A stretch of 64,000 bases of DNA from Diplonema papillatum (Eukaryota; Euglenozoa; Diplonemea; Diplonemida; Diplonemidae). Shown here one piece after another: positions 1 to 10,276 of the stretch (positions within the stretch are counted from its first letter, which is position 1; every line of letters begins with the position of its first letter). The stretch is from positions 1-64,000 of the forward strand of contig JAPJBO010000991.1 of NCBI GenBank assembly GCA_030068145.1, read 5' to 3'. The translations under genes and the position numbers were made by a program. The notes below the pieces were generated by a model, which saw only the letters and a list, made by a program, of their open reading frames with translations, was not told the DNA's origin and did no database searches.

Positions 1-180
1 GTCATTTTTTCAGACTAATATTCTTGTTTTTATTCCAATTTCAATATACTGTCATCAGCACCTTTTAGCCCCGGAGAAGGTGCGTTAGTGGGCCCGTTGA
101 ACCGGCCTATCAAGATTGGCTGAGTGTGTCACGCCTTTAATCAATTACTGCAGTACCCCCCCAATTCACCCAACAATGTT

Positions 181-222
181 GATCGAGTGTAATCGAGCGT
201 AATCGAGTAATCGTGTAATCGT
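181..222. repeat. Decamer microsatellite beside LINE 3' end
   Basis: Degenerate tandem copies of GTAATCGAGT-like units abut the 3' tail of the LINE. The same unit flanks its other end at 7981-8026, so the element appears to sit inside this microsatellite. Confidence 0.8.
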
Positions 223-276
223 TTGGATTAGAATGCAAAGAATCTGTGGCGATAATCTGCATCGCCGACGGCGCGG

Positions 277-3200
277 TTATCTCTTCGCACGTGATGTGTC
301 ATGCTTTCGCCTCTTTAGCTCGTCTTGATCGTCGCGCTCAGGCGCGCGTTTGGTGCTTCGCTTCTTCCTCGATTGCTCGTCGAGGTTCATCGGTTGCGCG
401 TCGATTTCTGCTTTTTCCCAGCGCCTGGGCGATGGTCGTGGCGCATCGACGCGTCCTTTGCGTCTTTTCGGTACCGGCTCCGCCGCGGAGTCTGGTTGCC
501 GCTTCTTCGCTGGCGTTGGCGCCGTCTTCCCGACCTTCGCTGCTGATGTCGGCGTTGATGTTGCGGGTTCTCGCTCGTCTTCCTCTGCTTCCGGCAGAAC
601 GAGCACCACGTTCTCACGTTTCGCCTGTCTCGGCGCTGGCGCGGGACCCTCCGGCTCCGCCTTCCTCTTCTTCGCCGTTGTTTCTTCACCTCTCGCCACG
701 GCCGCCCGGTGGTGCCCTTTCCTGCAGCAGTGCCCGGGTCTCCTACTCCTCAGGTCGGCGTGTTTCTTACAGCCGTCGCACGTCGGCATGCCATGATCGA
801 GACATCGGTGGTGATGGTTGCGACAGCACTCCGCTGTCGTCTTACACGTGGCGCACTGCGTCATCCGGTGCTCGGCACACATTTTTACGGCTAGGCCATC
901 ACCCTCCCTGTGATGGGCCTGGCAGCACCACGCCACCGACTTGCCCCGGCGCTTACACACGTCGCACTTCACCTTTTGGTGCCCGGGGCACACCCGCTCA
1001 CCCCACTTTTCGTGTCGGGGAATCCCTTCCGGCACGAGCCACGGATCCCCTCCGACGACAGCCGACTTCTTCCCTTTCCTCTTCTCCGTAGCGTCATCGA
1101 AGGCCGCCCATCTCGCCGCACGCTCCGCCCTTTCTCTTCCGTACGTCGGGAAAAGGTCCATCCCCCACGCCTCGCCGGTGAACGCATGCCGGCTCGCCTT
1201 CAGCTGCGTCTCCAAGATTCCCATCGTCTCCTCGCCGCCGCGGAAAATTGGCCTCATCTCGTAGCCCGTGAGGCATGGGGGGGCCCCTACCGTTCTCAAT
1301 GAACCTATCTTCTCCAGCTTTCTACCCGGCAGAAGCGGCCCCACCCCTTTCCGCTCAAGCGCTTCCCCGATCGTTTTCAGCATCCGCGCCAACATTCTCG
1401 CACGGATACACAGCGGCGTCCCACCTGTCGTCGCCACTAAACTGCCCGGTAGATCGAGCCCGGTGTACACTTCGAAGTCTACTGCGAGCTCTGCCGTCGA
1501 GACGTCACCCGCTACCGACCAGCACATCCCATCCAGCCAATACTGCAGCGCCCGGAACCACCTCTCTCCTGCTACCGCCGTGAAGGTCCCCGGTCCAGCG
1601 ATCGCTTCGAAATTCAGCCGGCGCGGGGGGCAGTCGTCAGGGTGCAGTTGTCTCCAGGGGTGGCCGACTGCCCGGTCTCTTCCTTCTCTCTCCAGCCGTC
1701 GTCTCTCTTGCATGACTTCCGCCATGAATGTGTGCAGCACTTCGATGTTGACTCGACTTCCCTTCGGCAGAATCCCGTGTTCTTGCAGGCACGGAGGCCA
1801 AGTCGAGCGATCTGCGTCAACAATTTCGGCATACTGCTGTTGCATTCGGATTCGTTCATACGCCCGGCACTGCCACCAAATGTGGCCCAGAGTTTCTTCC
1901 GTCGCCTCGTCACAGCGTCTGCACAGCCCGTCACCTCCCCACAGCTTGGCAGCATGTGATTCCGTCATCACCGACCCTGCTACGACCTCGGCAACGTCCC
2001 GCGCGGCCGTCAGCGTTGTCGACGCCTTCAGCCCGTAGGCATTCGTCGCGGTGTAGTCGACACCCGCCCGTACCCCTCCGAAGTTTGTGCGCCTCTTCTC
2101 GAGCTCCCCTAGTCGCCAGCCGTGAATCGCCTTTCTCAGGGTGTGCCCTCGCTCCCCCTTACTCTGTCGCACCAGCCTCAGCACATTCCCTGCCTCGTCC
2201 TCGGCGTCGTCGAGATCTTCTGTCCATCGTATACCGAGCTTCTTTGCATGCTCGGCCGCAATACCGATCGGTCCCCATGCGCGGATTCTGCTGCCATACG
2301 CCCTTCGAACTGTTGCGACGCGGGCCCTCCATACCGGCCTCTTTCGGCACACTTCTGCGATCATGCCGAGCGACCGATATGGCAGCACTGTGTAGGGGTC
2401 GAGCATGTGGGCCTTGTTTAGAATGCCCAACACGGCCTCCTGTGCCCGATGCAGCCTCACCGGGTCCCAGACGCCTCTGAGCAATGCTGCGGTGAACTTC
2501 CCCAGCCCCCGCACCGTCGGAAGCGCGAACTCCGAGCCGTATGTCGCCGCCGGTAGAACCGCCATCGCCGCTAGCCCCGACCTCTGCGCCCTCGAGATCG
2601 GTAAGGCACCCAACCGTTCGGCCTCCTCTGCACGCTGGTCGTAGCGCAGGTCCGTTGTTCTGCGTGTCCGCTTCGTGCCGACCAGACATCCTACGATTGT
2701 AAGCTCTTCCTTCGTCACGATGTCGGTGCCACCTATCTTCAACTTCGCTTCGTACCCCTTCGGCGTCCCGAAAGCGAACGTCTTCGGTATCCCGATCGAC
2801 ATGCCGGTGTTCGCACAAAACCTGTCGACTTCCACCAAGGCGTCCTGCAAGCATGCTTCTCTGAGACGCGTCAGGAGGGTGAGGTCGTCCGCGAAGGACT
2901 CGCTCGTCACCCCCCCCACGTCGTCCACTCTGCGCACCACGATGGACAGCAGCGCGTTGATGAGGATCACGCTCAGGGGGCAGCCCTGCAGTATCCCGTT
3001 GGTGGTGTAAAAGATGTCTCCCAGCCCCATGTGCAACTTGTACCGCCTTCGTAGTCGCGCGTAAACATCGCGCAGCGGCCCGAGAATTCTCTCATGGAGG
3101 CCAAGATCCCCCACCAGCTTCAGCACGACGTCTCGTGGCACTTTGTCGAAGCACTTGGCAAAGTCTAGGGCCACGCCGTACAGCTCCTTTCCCGTCAAGA

Positions 3201-5799
3201 GAGCCTCTTCAATCTGCGAGGCGATTTCAAACACCACGTCCACGGTTCCGTGTTTGGGCCTGAACCCGTGCTGGCTATCTGCTATCCAGCCTTCTTGCCA
3301 CTGGACGACGTCCCTGAGCCTCGTGCTCGCCCACAAGCGATAGACCGCGCTTGTGACGGTGATGGGCCGCAATGCCAGCGGGTCGAGGGTTTCGTCTTTC
3401 GGGATCAGCGTGACCGCGGCTTCCAACAACGCGTTCGGCCACGTTCCGGTCGCTTCTATCGCGTTGAACACCTCCGCCAGGGCGTTCAGCAACGGCAGTG
3501 GCAGCTTCTTTAACTCTGCTGTGCTCCATCCGTCCACGCCCGGGACTCCGGCACGCTGCTTCTTTCCAAGAACGCTCCTCAGATCATCGCCCGTCAAATC
3601 TCGGCACACCATCGGTCGACATCGGATGTATTCCGCATACTCCGCCTTGAAGGCTTCATAGCACGGTTCCGGTCTACTCGCGTACATCCGGTTGATGGGC
3701 GCCCATTCTTTCTGCAACGTCGCGTCGATCTCCCGTAGATTTGCCGTGTAGCGGCCATCCACTTTCAGCGCCACCAGACCGTCCGCCTTCTTCCTTCTGC
3801 ACCACGGAAGCAGTTGCGCCCTGTTTGCACAGTGGAAGTTCTGCATCTTGCTCTCCAGCTGAGCTATTCTCCCCTTTCGCGCCTGTGCTGTCAGTGACCG
3901 GCTCCTCGCTTCCAGCTTCTGCCTCAAGGTCTGGGCGACGCTCAAGTCCGGCGGGCGTCGCGGCAAATCGCGCACCTTTGGTACTCGTCCGGCCATTGAT
4001 TCCAGTCCCGATACTACGTTCTCCCACGTCTTCTCCAGCGATCTCGGCATGCACCCGGGTCCTTCCCCACTCAGTGTTTGCAGCCCTCGGATGTAGGCGT
4101 CGAGGCCGTTCAATATCTTCCGGAATCTGCTTGAGGCATACGTACCCGCGCCCGTCCCGGTGTCTGTCACGGACGCAAAATGTTCTCTCTTAGGCTTTCT
4201 TGTCTCACCCCGTCCTTGATAGGCGGCAACGGGCCCGTCGAGCAACCCCTGTTTCTCCGCCAGCTCGACCAGATACCCCTCGCACGCCTTAGTCGCCGAC
4301 ACCCAGAGCGCTTCCACGTCATCTGGTGCTGCATCTTCGAACCGGTGCTTCACTAACAACTCTTCCGCCCGCGCTGCTGCCCGTCCTTCGTGCGTCACGT
4401 CTACCTGGCTCATGGACCTTGGCATGCGGTACCTCTCACATGTGTCTGCAAACGCGGTGATGTCCAGCTCTACCGTCACCATCTTGTGGCTGGGCACCCG
4501 CTGCCCTTCCGCGTCTACGACGACGGTGGTTTCGCTCGCTACCAGTGAGTGTATCGCGACGTCGTTCAGCAAGACGTGATCGATGCGTGTGCCTCGCGTC
4601 CCCGTCTTCTCGTACGTCTTCGGGGCACCGCCATCGGTGCAGATCTCTGCGGCGTCGTACCATCCCGATCGCAGCATGCACGACATCGCCGCCGACGACG
4701 AGGGCTCCGCATTAAAATCGCCGGCCACAATGACCGGTACTCGTCCGAGACTTGCTGCTTCTCGGTGCACCTCCGCAATAATCTTCTCCCTCTCCGGCGC
4801 CGCCTTGTCCCCCGAGTTCGCATACAGTGTGAAGACATGCAAAAATTGGTTTCCTCTTCCAAGTCCGACGGCCACGTGCACCCACCTCCGGCTCGGTGAC
4901 GGCTTCCCGACCACGAAGGCCGGCGCCGGTTTCTTCGCGAAGACTGCAACACCCGCTCCGCCGGCTTCCGCTATCCACGGTGATGCTTTGCCCTGCCGGT
5001 CAAGTCGCTCCCGACACGGTTCCCCCCACAGCGACTTCCAGTCTCGCCTGACGCCGTCCTCGAACTCCCTCTGACCCCAGTCGGTCAAAAGCGTCTCCTG
5101 TACCGCCAGAATGTCGACAGCGGCACAATCCAAAAAGTGTGCCCTCCCCCCGAGAGATGTCATGTTTATCGTCCCGAACTTCAGCGTCTCCCTTCCTCCT
5201 TGTAACACGCCCCCGTCCCGCTTCGGCGGCACCTGCTGCGACCTGGCGTCCGTTCCTTCATGTGCTGCGACCCTCACCGCGTGCTCGACCCGGCTCAACT
5301 CCACAGTTTCCACCGTGTCTGCATGTAGCGCCAGCTCCGCCAATGTGGTACCCGGGAGCAGGAGCCGGTCGTAGTGCTCCGGAACGTACGTGACCGCCGT
5401 CTGCTGCCCCGTGGCGCCCACGCGAGGTGCGTATCGTCGCAGGATGTGCGGCCTCCTGCTGTCCAGCACCCAGAGTACCGCTCCGGTGACCGTCGCGGCT
5501 GCCGTCAACGTCATCTCGTCCCCGTACTCGTACGGCCCCCGCATTGCCTCCACGTAAGCAAACCAGCTGCCGTACCTTTCGGACGGCGCGAAGTGTGCTT
5601 CGAATGTCGGGTCTTTTAACATCGCGTCCACAACCCGTGCACGAAGTCTCCTTACCGACCACCCCGGCAGTCCGGCTGCGACCGCTGCGAACTGGCAGGC
5701 CCCGTCCCCAGGGACTTCTTGCACACTCGCTCCCATCGCGTCCGCGGCTTCTCTCAACCTTAACCCCAGCGTTTCGTGCGTCTCTCCACCGCCACGCAT
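277..5799 (-). CDS. LINE ORF2: OTU protease-like, AP endonuclease, reverse transcriptase and Cys/His-rich tail
   Basis: A 1840-residue replicase. An OTU-type cysteine protease fold is suggested at about residues 10-150, with GDGAC (Cys35) and a late HYD (His142-Asp144). An exonuclease-endonuclease-phosphatase nicking domain spans about 205-445, with Glu235 in QET, GDFN at 360-363, an Asp-His pair at 407-408 and SHK at 437-439. The reverse transcriptase spans about 740-1040, with LDF (Asp879) and FADD (Asp971-Asp972). A Cys-x2-Cys...His...Cys motif near 1291-1310 resembles the zinc motif found after many LINE RTs. Residues about 1600-1700 hold three Cys/His clusters, and the end is very basic. 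No RNase H motif was recognised. The ATG lies 15 bp after the ORF1 stop, which suggests reinitiation or coupled translation. An OTU domain at the N terminus is uncommon in LINEs. Confidence 0.92.
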   Translation of the reverse strand: MRGGGETHETLGLRLREAADAMGASVQEVPGDGACQFAAVAAGLPGWSVRRLRARVVDAMLKDPTFEAHFAPSERYGSWFAYVEAMRGPYEYGDEMTLTAAATVTGAVLWVLDSRRPHILRRYAPRVGATGQQTAVTYVPEHYDRLLLPGTTLAELALHADTVETVELSRVEHAVRVAAHEGTDARSQQVPPKRDGGVLQGGRETLKFGTINMTSLGGRAHFLDCAAVDILAVQETLLTDWGQREFEDGVRRDWKSLWGEPCRERLDRQGKASPWIAEAGGAGVAVFAKKPAPAFVVGKPSPSRRWVHVAVGLGRGNQFLHVFTLYANSGDKAAPEREKIIAEVHREAASLGRVPVIVAGDFNAEPSSSAAMSCMLRSGWYDAAEICTDGGAPKTYEKTGTRGTRIDHVLLNDVAIHSLVASETTVVVDAEGQRVPSHKMVTVELDITAFADTCERYRMPRSMSQVDVTHEGRAAARAEELLVKHRFEDAAPDDVEALWVSATKACEGYLVELAEKQGLLDGPVAAYQGRGETRKPKREHFASVTDTGTGAGTYASSRFRKILNGLDAYIRGLQTLSGEGPGCMPRSLEKTWENVVSGLESMAGRVPKVRDLPRRPPDLSVAQTLRQKLEARSRSLTAQARKGRIAQLESKMQNFHCANRAQLLPWCRRKKADGLVALKVDGRYTANLREIDATLQKEWAPINRMYASRPEPCYEAFKAEYAEYIRCRPMVCRDLTGDDLRSVLGKKQRAGVPGVDGWSTAELKKLPLPLLNALAEVFNAIEATGTWPNALLEAAVTLIPKDETLDPLALRPITVTSAVYRLWASTRLRDVVQWQEGWIADSQHGFRPKHGTVDVVFEIASQIEEALLTGKELYGVALDFAKCFDKVPRDVVLKLVGDLGLHERILGPLRDVYARLRRRYKLHMGLGDIFYTTNGILQGCPLSVILINALLSIVVRRVDDVGGVTSESFADDLTLLTRLREACLQDALVEVDRFCANTGMSIGIPKTFAFGTPKGYEAKLKIGGTDIVTKEELTIVGCLVGTKRTRRTTDLRYDQRAEEAERLGALPISRAQRSGLAAMAVLPAATYGSEFALPTVRGLGKFTAALLRGVWDPVRLHRAQEAVLGILNKAHMLDPYTVLPYRSLGMIAEVCRKRPVWRARVATVRRAYGSRIRAWGPIGIAAEHAKKLGIRWTEDLDDAEDEAGNVLRLVRQSKGERGHTLRKAIHGWRLGELEKRRTNFGGVRAGVDYTATNAYGLKASTTLTAARDVAEVVAGSVMTESHAAKLWGGDGLCRRCDEATEETLGHIWWQCRAYERIRMQQQYAEIVDADRSTWPPCLQEHGILPKGSRVNIEVLHTFMAEVMQERRRLEREGRDRAVGHPWRQLHPDDCPPRRLNFEAIAGPGTFTAVAGERWFRALQYWLDGMCWSVAGDVSTAELAVDFEVYTGLDLPGSLVATTGGTPLCIRARMLARMLKTIGEALERKGVGPLLPGRKLEKIGSLRTVGAPPCLTGYEMRPIFRGGEETMGILETQLKASRHAFTGEAWGMDLFPTYGRERAERAARWAAFDDATEKRKGKKSAVVGGDPWLVPEGIPRHEKWGERVCPGHQKVKCDVCKRRGKSVAWCCQAHHREGDGLAVKMCAEHRMTQCATCKTTAECCRNHHHRCLDHGMPTCDGCKKHADLRSRRPGHCCRKGHHRAAVARGEETTAKKRKAEPEGPAPAPRQAKRENVVLVLPEAEEDEREPATSTPTSAAKVGKTAPTPAKKRQPDSAAEPVPKRRKGRVDAPRPSPRRWEKAEIDAQPMNLDEQSRKKRSTKRAPERDDQDELKRRKHDTSRAKR

Positions 5800-5814
5800 C
5801 CCGTCGTTCCCCAG

Positions 5815-7767
5815 TCACGAACGCTTCGCCGCTGCTGGTTGGTGTGCCTTCTTCGTCTTCGCTAACGGTGACTTCCCCGGCGTTCCCAGCGGACGCTTCG
5901 GTTGCGTCATGTGGACGTCTTGAGACGGAGCCTCGGCCCGTCCCATCTTCTGCTTCGTCGGTGTGGCGACGGGCGTCTTCGGCGCCTTCTTCTTGACCGG
6001 GGTCCGGTCTACGGGCATCGCCGGGGGTGTCTTCGGCCTCATCGTCGCGACCATCTCCGTCAGCTTCGCCATCTGAGCACTGAGTGCTGCGATGTCACCT
6101 CGCAGCGCGTCGTTCTTCGCGCGTAGCTCCGCGTTCTCCGCCCGGAGCTGTCGCACCGCGCCATTGTTGTCGCCCGCGCCCTTCGGTTGCTCGGGTGTGC
6201 TCGTCTTTTCCTGACCCTGCCGTCGCAACGCCTCGAGGTACGACGAGACCTTCGGCGTCCTCTCCGCCCTTGCATCCCACACCTGCGATTTCGGCCGCCG
6301 TCCGGACCTGTCTTCCTCGGTCTCGTCATCGACCTTCATCAGCGCTCCTCCCGCGCTTATCAGTCGATGCGGGGGCGGCTCCTCGCTGGCGACGACGCGC
6401 GTGTCCCCATGCGTCTTGCTCCGGTAGGACGCGACTTGGCGACATGTCCATCCCGCCGCCTTCATGGTCGCCTCAAGATCCGAAGCGGCATCGCGCGCCT
6501 GTGCCCCCCTCACCAGGTAATGCATCGCGGGCGGACCCTGCTTCGCCGCCGCTTCGCCCAGCGATTCCCGCACCCGCTCGGACATGCCGTCTTCGACCCT
6601 CACCCCCAGCCGCGCGCGACTACGAGCAAGGCCCAGGCAGCCTTTCCCCTGCGCGAGCACGAGAGCGCTCTTCAGCGATGCTTCCTCGTCAGCTAGCCAC
6701 ACGACGTCGTTCGTCTCCGACCCCTCCTTCCAGCGCGGTATGCGTAGAAAGAGACCCCTCCTGCCCGAAATTCTCAGCAACCTCCCGACCTGCTCCTCTT
6801 CGACGCGCACCATCATCTGAAATACGCGGTTTACCCGCCGCACGTTGAACATGCTGTGCGGACTCAGGTCCACCTTCGCCTCTCCCGCGAGCCGCCTGCA
6901 CTCCGCCTTCAGCACCCGCCCCCCCGATGGCTCCTGCAGGGCCGCCAACGTCTCTGCCCCGCACCATCGTGCATCTATCTCGGCGCAAATCAGCACCGTC
7001 GATGTCGGCGGGCGGTCAACCTTCTTCACGTCCGCGGGCGCGTACACCACGTCTCCCTCCGGGGACCTCGTCACGTACCCCGGCAGCACTTTCTCCGCGC
7101 CGTCAACTCGGCACACCACGTCCGTCCGCCTGCTGCCCTCCAGAGCCGCCACCGTGACCACCGCCGAGCCCTCCGGCATCCCTTCACGCCGTATCCTGCG
7201 CGCGCTCGCCATGGGCGCGAACGCCACCGTCGCTTCCGCCAGCTCGGTGTGGTCAACCACCGGCACTCCCCAGTCTTCCTGCCTCAGCTCTATCCTCGCC
7301 TTCCCCGCCCCTCCGACTGCCTTCTCGCCTTCTTGTGCCTTCTTCTGTCCGTCCTCTTCCATCGCGCGCGCGGCCGTCGGCTTCTTGCCCGGCACCTCTT
7401 TCCACCCTCCGTTGCGCTTCTTTTTCTTTTTCCCCTGTTTTCCACCCGACGCCTCTTGCTTCGCCACGCCGTCCCCGCCGCCGCTGGTTTCGTCGTTCTC
7501 ACCTGCACTCGCCTTGCCTTTTCCGCCTTTACCGCCCGCTTTCTCTGCATCTGAACCCGCGACACCGTCACCGCCGTCGTCCCAGCAGAGCTCGCGCTCA
7601 TCCCCCTCGTCATCCGCCCAGCTGGGAGCGTTCGTCGTACTCTGCTTCTTCGCGCCATCCGTCTGAGCCTGCCTTACCAGCCCGCTGACTGCGGCCATCA
7701 GATCAGCCATCTGCTTTCCCTGAGCCTGCACCTGGGCGGCGAGTTCCTTGAACCCCGGATCCGTCAT
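5815..7767 (-). CDS. LINE ORF1 protein (Gag-like, coiled coil)
   Basis: A 650-residue ORF immediately upstream of ORF2. The N-terminal third is low complexity, rich in Gly, Lys, Asp and Glu. The middle is a folded-looking segment (about 165-440) with no family I can name. A leucine-rich heptad stretch near 550-590 (QLRAENAELRAKNDALRGD) predicts a coiled coil that could trimerise the protein, as in other LINE ORF1 products. The C terminus is basic with TPxK repeats. No CCHC knuckle is visible. By position it should be the nucleic-acid-binding ORF1 protein that packages the element RNA. The ATG at 7765-7767 is the first in frame. Confidence 0.85.
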   Translation of the reverse strand: MTDPGFKELAAQVQAQGKQMADLMAAVSGLVRQAQTDGAKKQSTTNAPSWADDEGDERELCWDDGGDGVAGSDAEKAGGKGGKGKASAGENDETSGGGDGVAKQEASGGKQGKKKKKRNGGWKEVPGKKPTAARAMEEDGQKKAQEGEKAVGGAGKARIELRQEDWGVPVVDHTELAEATVAFAPMASARRIRREGMPEGSAVVTVAALEGSRRTDVVCRVDGAEKVLPGYVTRSPEGDVVYAPADVKKVDRPPTSTVLICAEIDARWCGAETLAALQEPSGGRVLKAECRRLAGEAKVDLSPHSMFNVRRVNRVFQMMVRVEEEQVGRLLRISGRRGLFLRIPRWKEGSETNDVVWLADEEASLKSALVLAQGKGCLGLARSRARLGVRVEDGMSERVRESLGEAAAKQGPPAMHYLVRGAQARDAASDLEATMKAAGWTCRQVASYRSKTHGDTRVVASEEPPPHRLISAGGALMKVDDETEEDRSGRRPKSQVWDARAERTPKVSSYLEALRRQGQEKTSTPEQPKGAGDNNGAVRQLRAENAELRAKNDALRGDIAALSAQMAKLTEMVATMRPKTPPAMPVDRTPVKKKAPKTPVATPTKQKMGRAEAPSQDVHMTQPKRPLGTPGKSPLAKTKKAHQPAAAKRS

Positions 7768-7802
7768 TGCGCGCTCTCGGGGTTGTACCGCTTGATGTGT
7801 AC

Positions 7803-7824
7803 GCGTGTGTGTGTGTGTGTGTGT
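7803..7824. repeat. (GT)n microsatellite in LINE 5' leader
   Basis: About eleven GT dinucleotides, read as (AC)n in the element's sense strand, some 35 bp upstream of the ORF1 ATG. Two other retroelement ORF1 genes in this window (starting at 35763 and 43165) also have (AC)n tracts upstream. Confidence 0.9.
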
Positions 7825-7980
7825 CGTCGGTCTTCTCTCTTTGTCTTCGTCCTCTTGATACTTTCTTGGTGCTTCCTTTTACCGGGACGGATCCCGGTGC
7901 CGCTCTCCTTCGAGAGTGTCCACGGCAAGACACCAATAAAGTACAGAAACTGTAGCTTTTAAATCGTTGGTGGTGGTGGT

Positions 7981-8026
7981 GGAGTGTAATCGAGTGTAAT
8001 CGAGTGTAATCGACGCGTAATCGAGC
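7981..8026. repeat. Decamer microsatellite beside LINE 5' end
   Basis: Three or four copies of GTGTAATCGA in the same plus-strand orientation as the tract at 181-222. Either a target-site duplication or a pre-existing microsatellite target explains it. Confidence 0.8.
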
Positions 8027-9850
8027 TAAAGTCACTTTCAGGGGGGCTAGGTGAATTGGCTCACTCGAGGGGGCCGCTTCTTCTTAAAAGTACGGCAGAA
8101 TAGTCGAATATTCCTCTTGAGTTTGTGTGCTGTGCCCCCCCCCAATGAACCTGCGGTTAAAAAGCCTGGCCTCAGTGGTGCAAGCACGCGCTCTTTAACC
8201 TCAAATAAATCACCCCTCCCCAATCGTGAGAACACCAGTGTCTTGCCAGAGTTGCGGCTCGACCACTCGTGTATTTCCTATCTCTCGCTCAAATGACGAC
8301 TATTTCGGTCCTACACACCTACGATCCTCCAGCGCGCAGACCCTGTTTTGCTTTGCGGACCCGGGAGCTGTGCTGCGGAGTCCAACAGTTCCGAAACTGG
8401 CCGTGCAGCGATCAAGTAAACCATTTTCTCTGTTTTTTTTTTCATCACCATCCTAGGTACCAGGGAAAGCCTGCTACACGGGAGCCAAGCTTCACGTGTT
8501 CGGCGGTACTGCAGAGCCACGGGCCTACGGGTCAAGTGGCTACCGATTTCCCAAACTAAAGCATCAAGGCTTGGCGCACCTTGGGGCTTGGCGCTTGCGC
8601 TGAACACAAGCTCGTCGAGACGGTCAGCCGCAGGGCAGAGCGGACGGGGTTGTGGCACTGAGCTGCCTCCGACTCAAGCTTTGCAAGCTGTGGTTGACCG
8701 TCACGTTCCTGGACCAGGAGCGGCCTTTTTCTTTTCTTCTTTTTCATCACCATCCTTCCAAACGGGGAAATAGCTTTTTGCCCCTCTCGCCGACACCTTG
8801 CACTGTCGAAGCGGCTTTGTGGCTTGTACGTGCACCCTGTGCCCGTTGCGCCTGCTAAAACCGGGGTGATATCCATCACAAGACGTCGTCCCGGATGGCG
8901 GTACGGTACACCCACGGAGCACCTGAAACGCACCCACTCTCAGCATCTTTGAATGCAAAGAGAGAATGCAAGCTAGTCCCCGGTGTCTGCTGTTGCGCGG
9001 AAGGGAACATTTTCGGAAGGGGCTGGGCATGAGAAAGTGCAACGGCACCGGCCAACGAACGCCGCGTGGTTTTGTTAGCGCTCGATCGGAGTGCAATGTA
9101 TGGCGATCCCGCTGCATTCCATCAGTCTGCCAGCGCAAGGCTCGGGCTCTCCAGAGGAAATGTTTGTTCTCCGAATTCGCAACAACAAAGCAAAATCACC
9201 CTTTCTCCCCGTTTTCACATTTCTTTGCCGCTGTTCCACGGAACTTCCACCACCCCCTCCTGTGTTGGCCCTTAAAGCCAGACCAATATACAACGACCCC
9301 CGTGTGTTGGCTGTGCAGAGAAACCCGTCTGCCGCAAGCAACACGTCCCCGGCTTTCTCTCACTTTTCGAACGCGGAACCGTCACGGGGGTTTTTCGTGA
9401 CACATTGCCGCCTCCGTCTTCATGCGCCCCCTCCCCTCTCCCAGCACGCTGCTGCAATAGGACGTGCGTCCGCGTCGACGAGTCCTCTCAGCACTGCAAC
9501 TGATCGGGCCCTTGAAACTCACCCCCCCTCCCTGCTCCACCTGTGCTCTAGTAGCACGGGTGGTCCTGGCTGTGACGAGCTACGAACAGCCGCCTGACAA
9601 ACCACACTCAGGTTCCGCGCTGATGATGGTCCGCCTTATGTGTCCGTGGCTTAAAGGACCGAAACACGGCGCAGACGGGACCAGTGCGGTGTTGAGCACA
9701 TACCCATTCCAAGCACGTTCTTGCATTCCCCCTCCCTCCTCCTCCCGGATCGGATGGGTTGTTTCTGATCGCCGAGCAAGGCTCATCAATGCCGCCCTGC
9801 TTGTGAAGTCACCTCCCTTCCTTTTAACCCGCCCGAACCAGCGACGGCTG
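8027..9850. other. Intergenic region with no gene seen
   Basis: No ORF here has coding character. A short T-rich motif ending in TTTCATCACCATCCT occurs near 8436 and again near 8740, and an AATAAA lies near 8204. I see nothing else that can be supported. Confidence 0.5.
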
Positions 9851-9854
9851 CCGT

Positions 9855-10010
9855 GTTCAGGATGCCCAACACTACCTCCTGCGCCCTGTGGGGTCCCAGA
9901 CACCTCTGAGTAGGGCTGCAGTGAACTTTCCCAGTCCGCGCACCATCGGAAGTGCAAACTCCGAGCCGAAAGTCGCCGCCGAGATAACTGCCATCGCCGC
10001 CAATCCTGAC
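9855..10010 (-). mobile_element. Decayed LINE ORF2 fragment
   Basis: This stretch matches the segment of LINE ORF2 at about 2412-2580, just after the reverse transcriptase, with many substitutions and a small internal deletion. Only about 155 bp is recognisable and the frame is not maintained across it. It shows an older copy of the same family. Confidence 0.8.
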
Positions 10011-10189
10011 GGCGCCCACGATTCAGCGAGAAACTGTAGAAACGGTGCGCCAGCGCTGAAGGAAAAGTAGCAAACGAGCGCGCGGAAAAGTCGGGTGGCC
10101 GTGGCAGGTGAAAATAGCCATTCATTCTTGAGAAAAAGGTAGTTTTCCAGTGCGCCACGTAGTGGCCGTAGTCAGGGAGTGAAGCAGAA

Positions 10190-10276
10190 GCCGAAAGCAT
10201 GACACATCGCGTGCGAAGAGATAACCGCGCCGCCGGCGATGCAGATTATCGCCACAGGTTCTTTGCATTCTAACCC
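10190..10276 (+). mobile_element. LINE 3' tail fragment, plus strand
   Basis: Reverse complement of LINE positions about 226-320: the end of ORF2 plus the 3' tail ending in CTTTGCATTCTAACCC. It lies in the opposite orientation to the full-length element, directly at the start of the tandem array upstream of the SUMO protease gene. Confidence 0.85.

Larger units (their letters stand above)
223..7980 (-). mobile_element. Full-length LINE (non-LTR retrotransposon), apparently intact
   Basis: A two-ORF non-LTR retrotransposon read on the minus strand. Its 5' leader (about 7980-7768) includes a (GT)n tract in plus-strand terms. ORF1 is at 7767-5815 and ORF2 at 5799-277, followed by a short 3' tail ending near 223. 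No frameshift or premature stop is visible in either ORF, and the catalytic residues of the endonuclease and reverse transcriptase are present, so it could be active. The last part of the tail (about 223-340) recurs at 10190, 10700-12660, 16454, 29139 and 54716. Both flanks carry a GTAATCGAGT-type decamer repeat. No poly(A) tail and no LTRs are seen. The ends are inferred from where the microsatellite begins. Confidence 0.9.
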
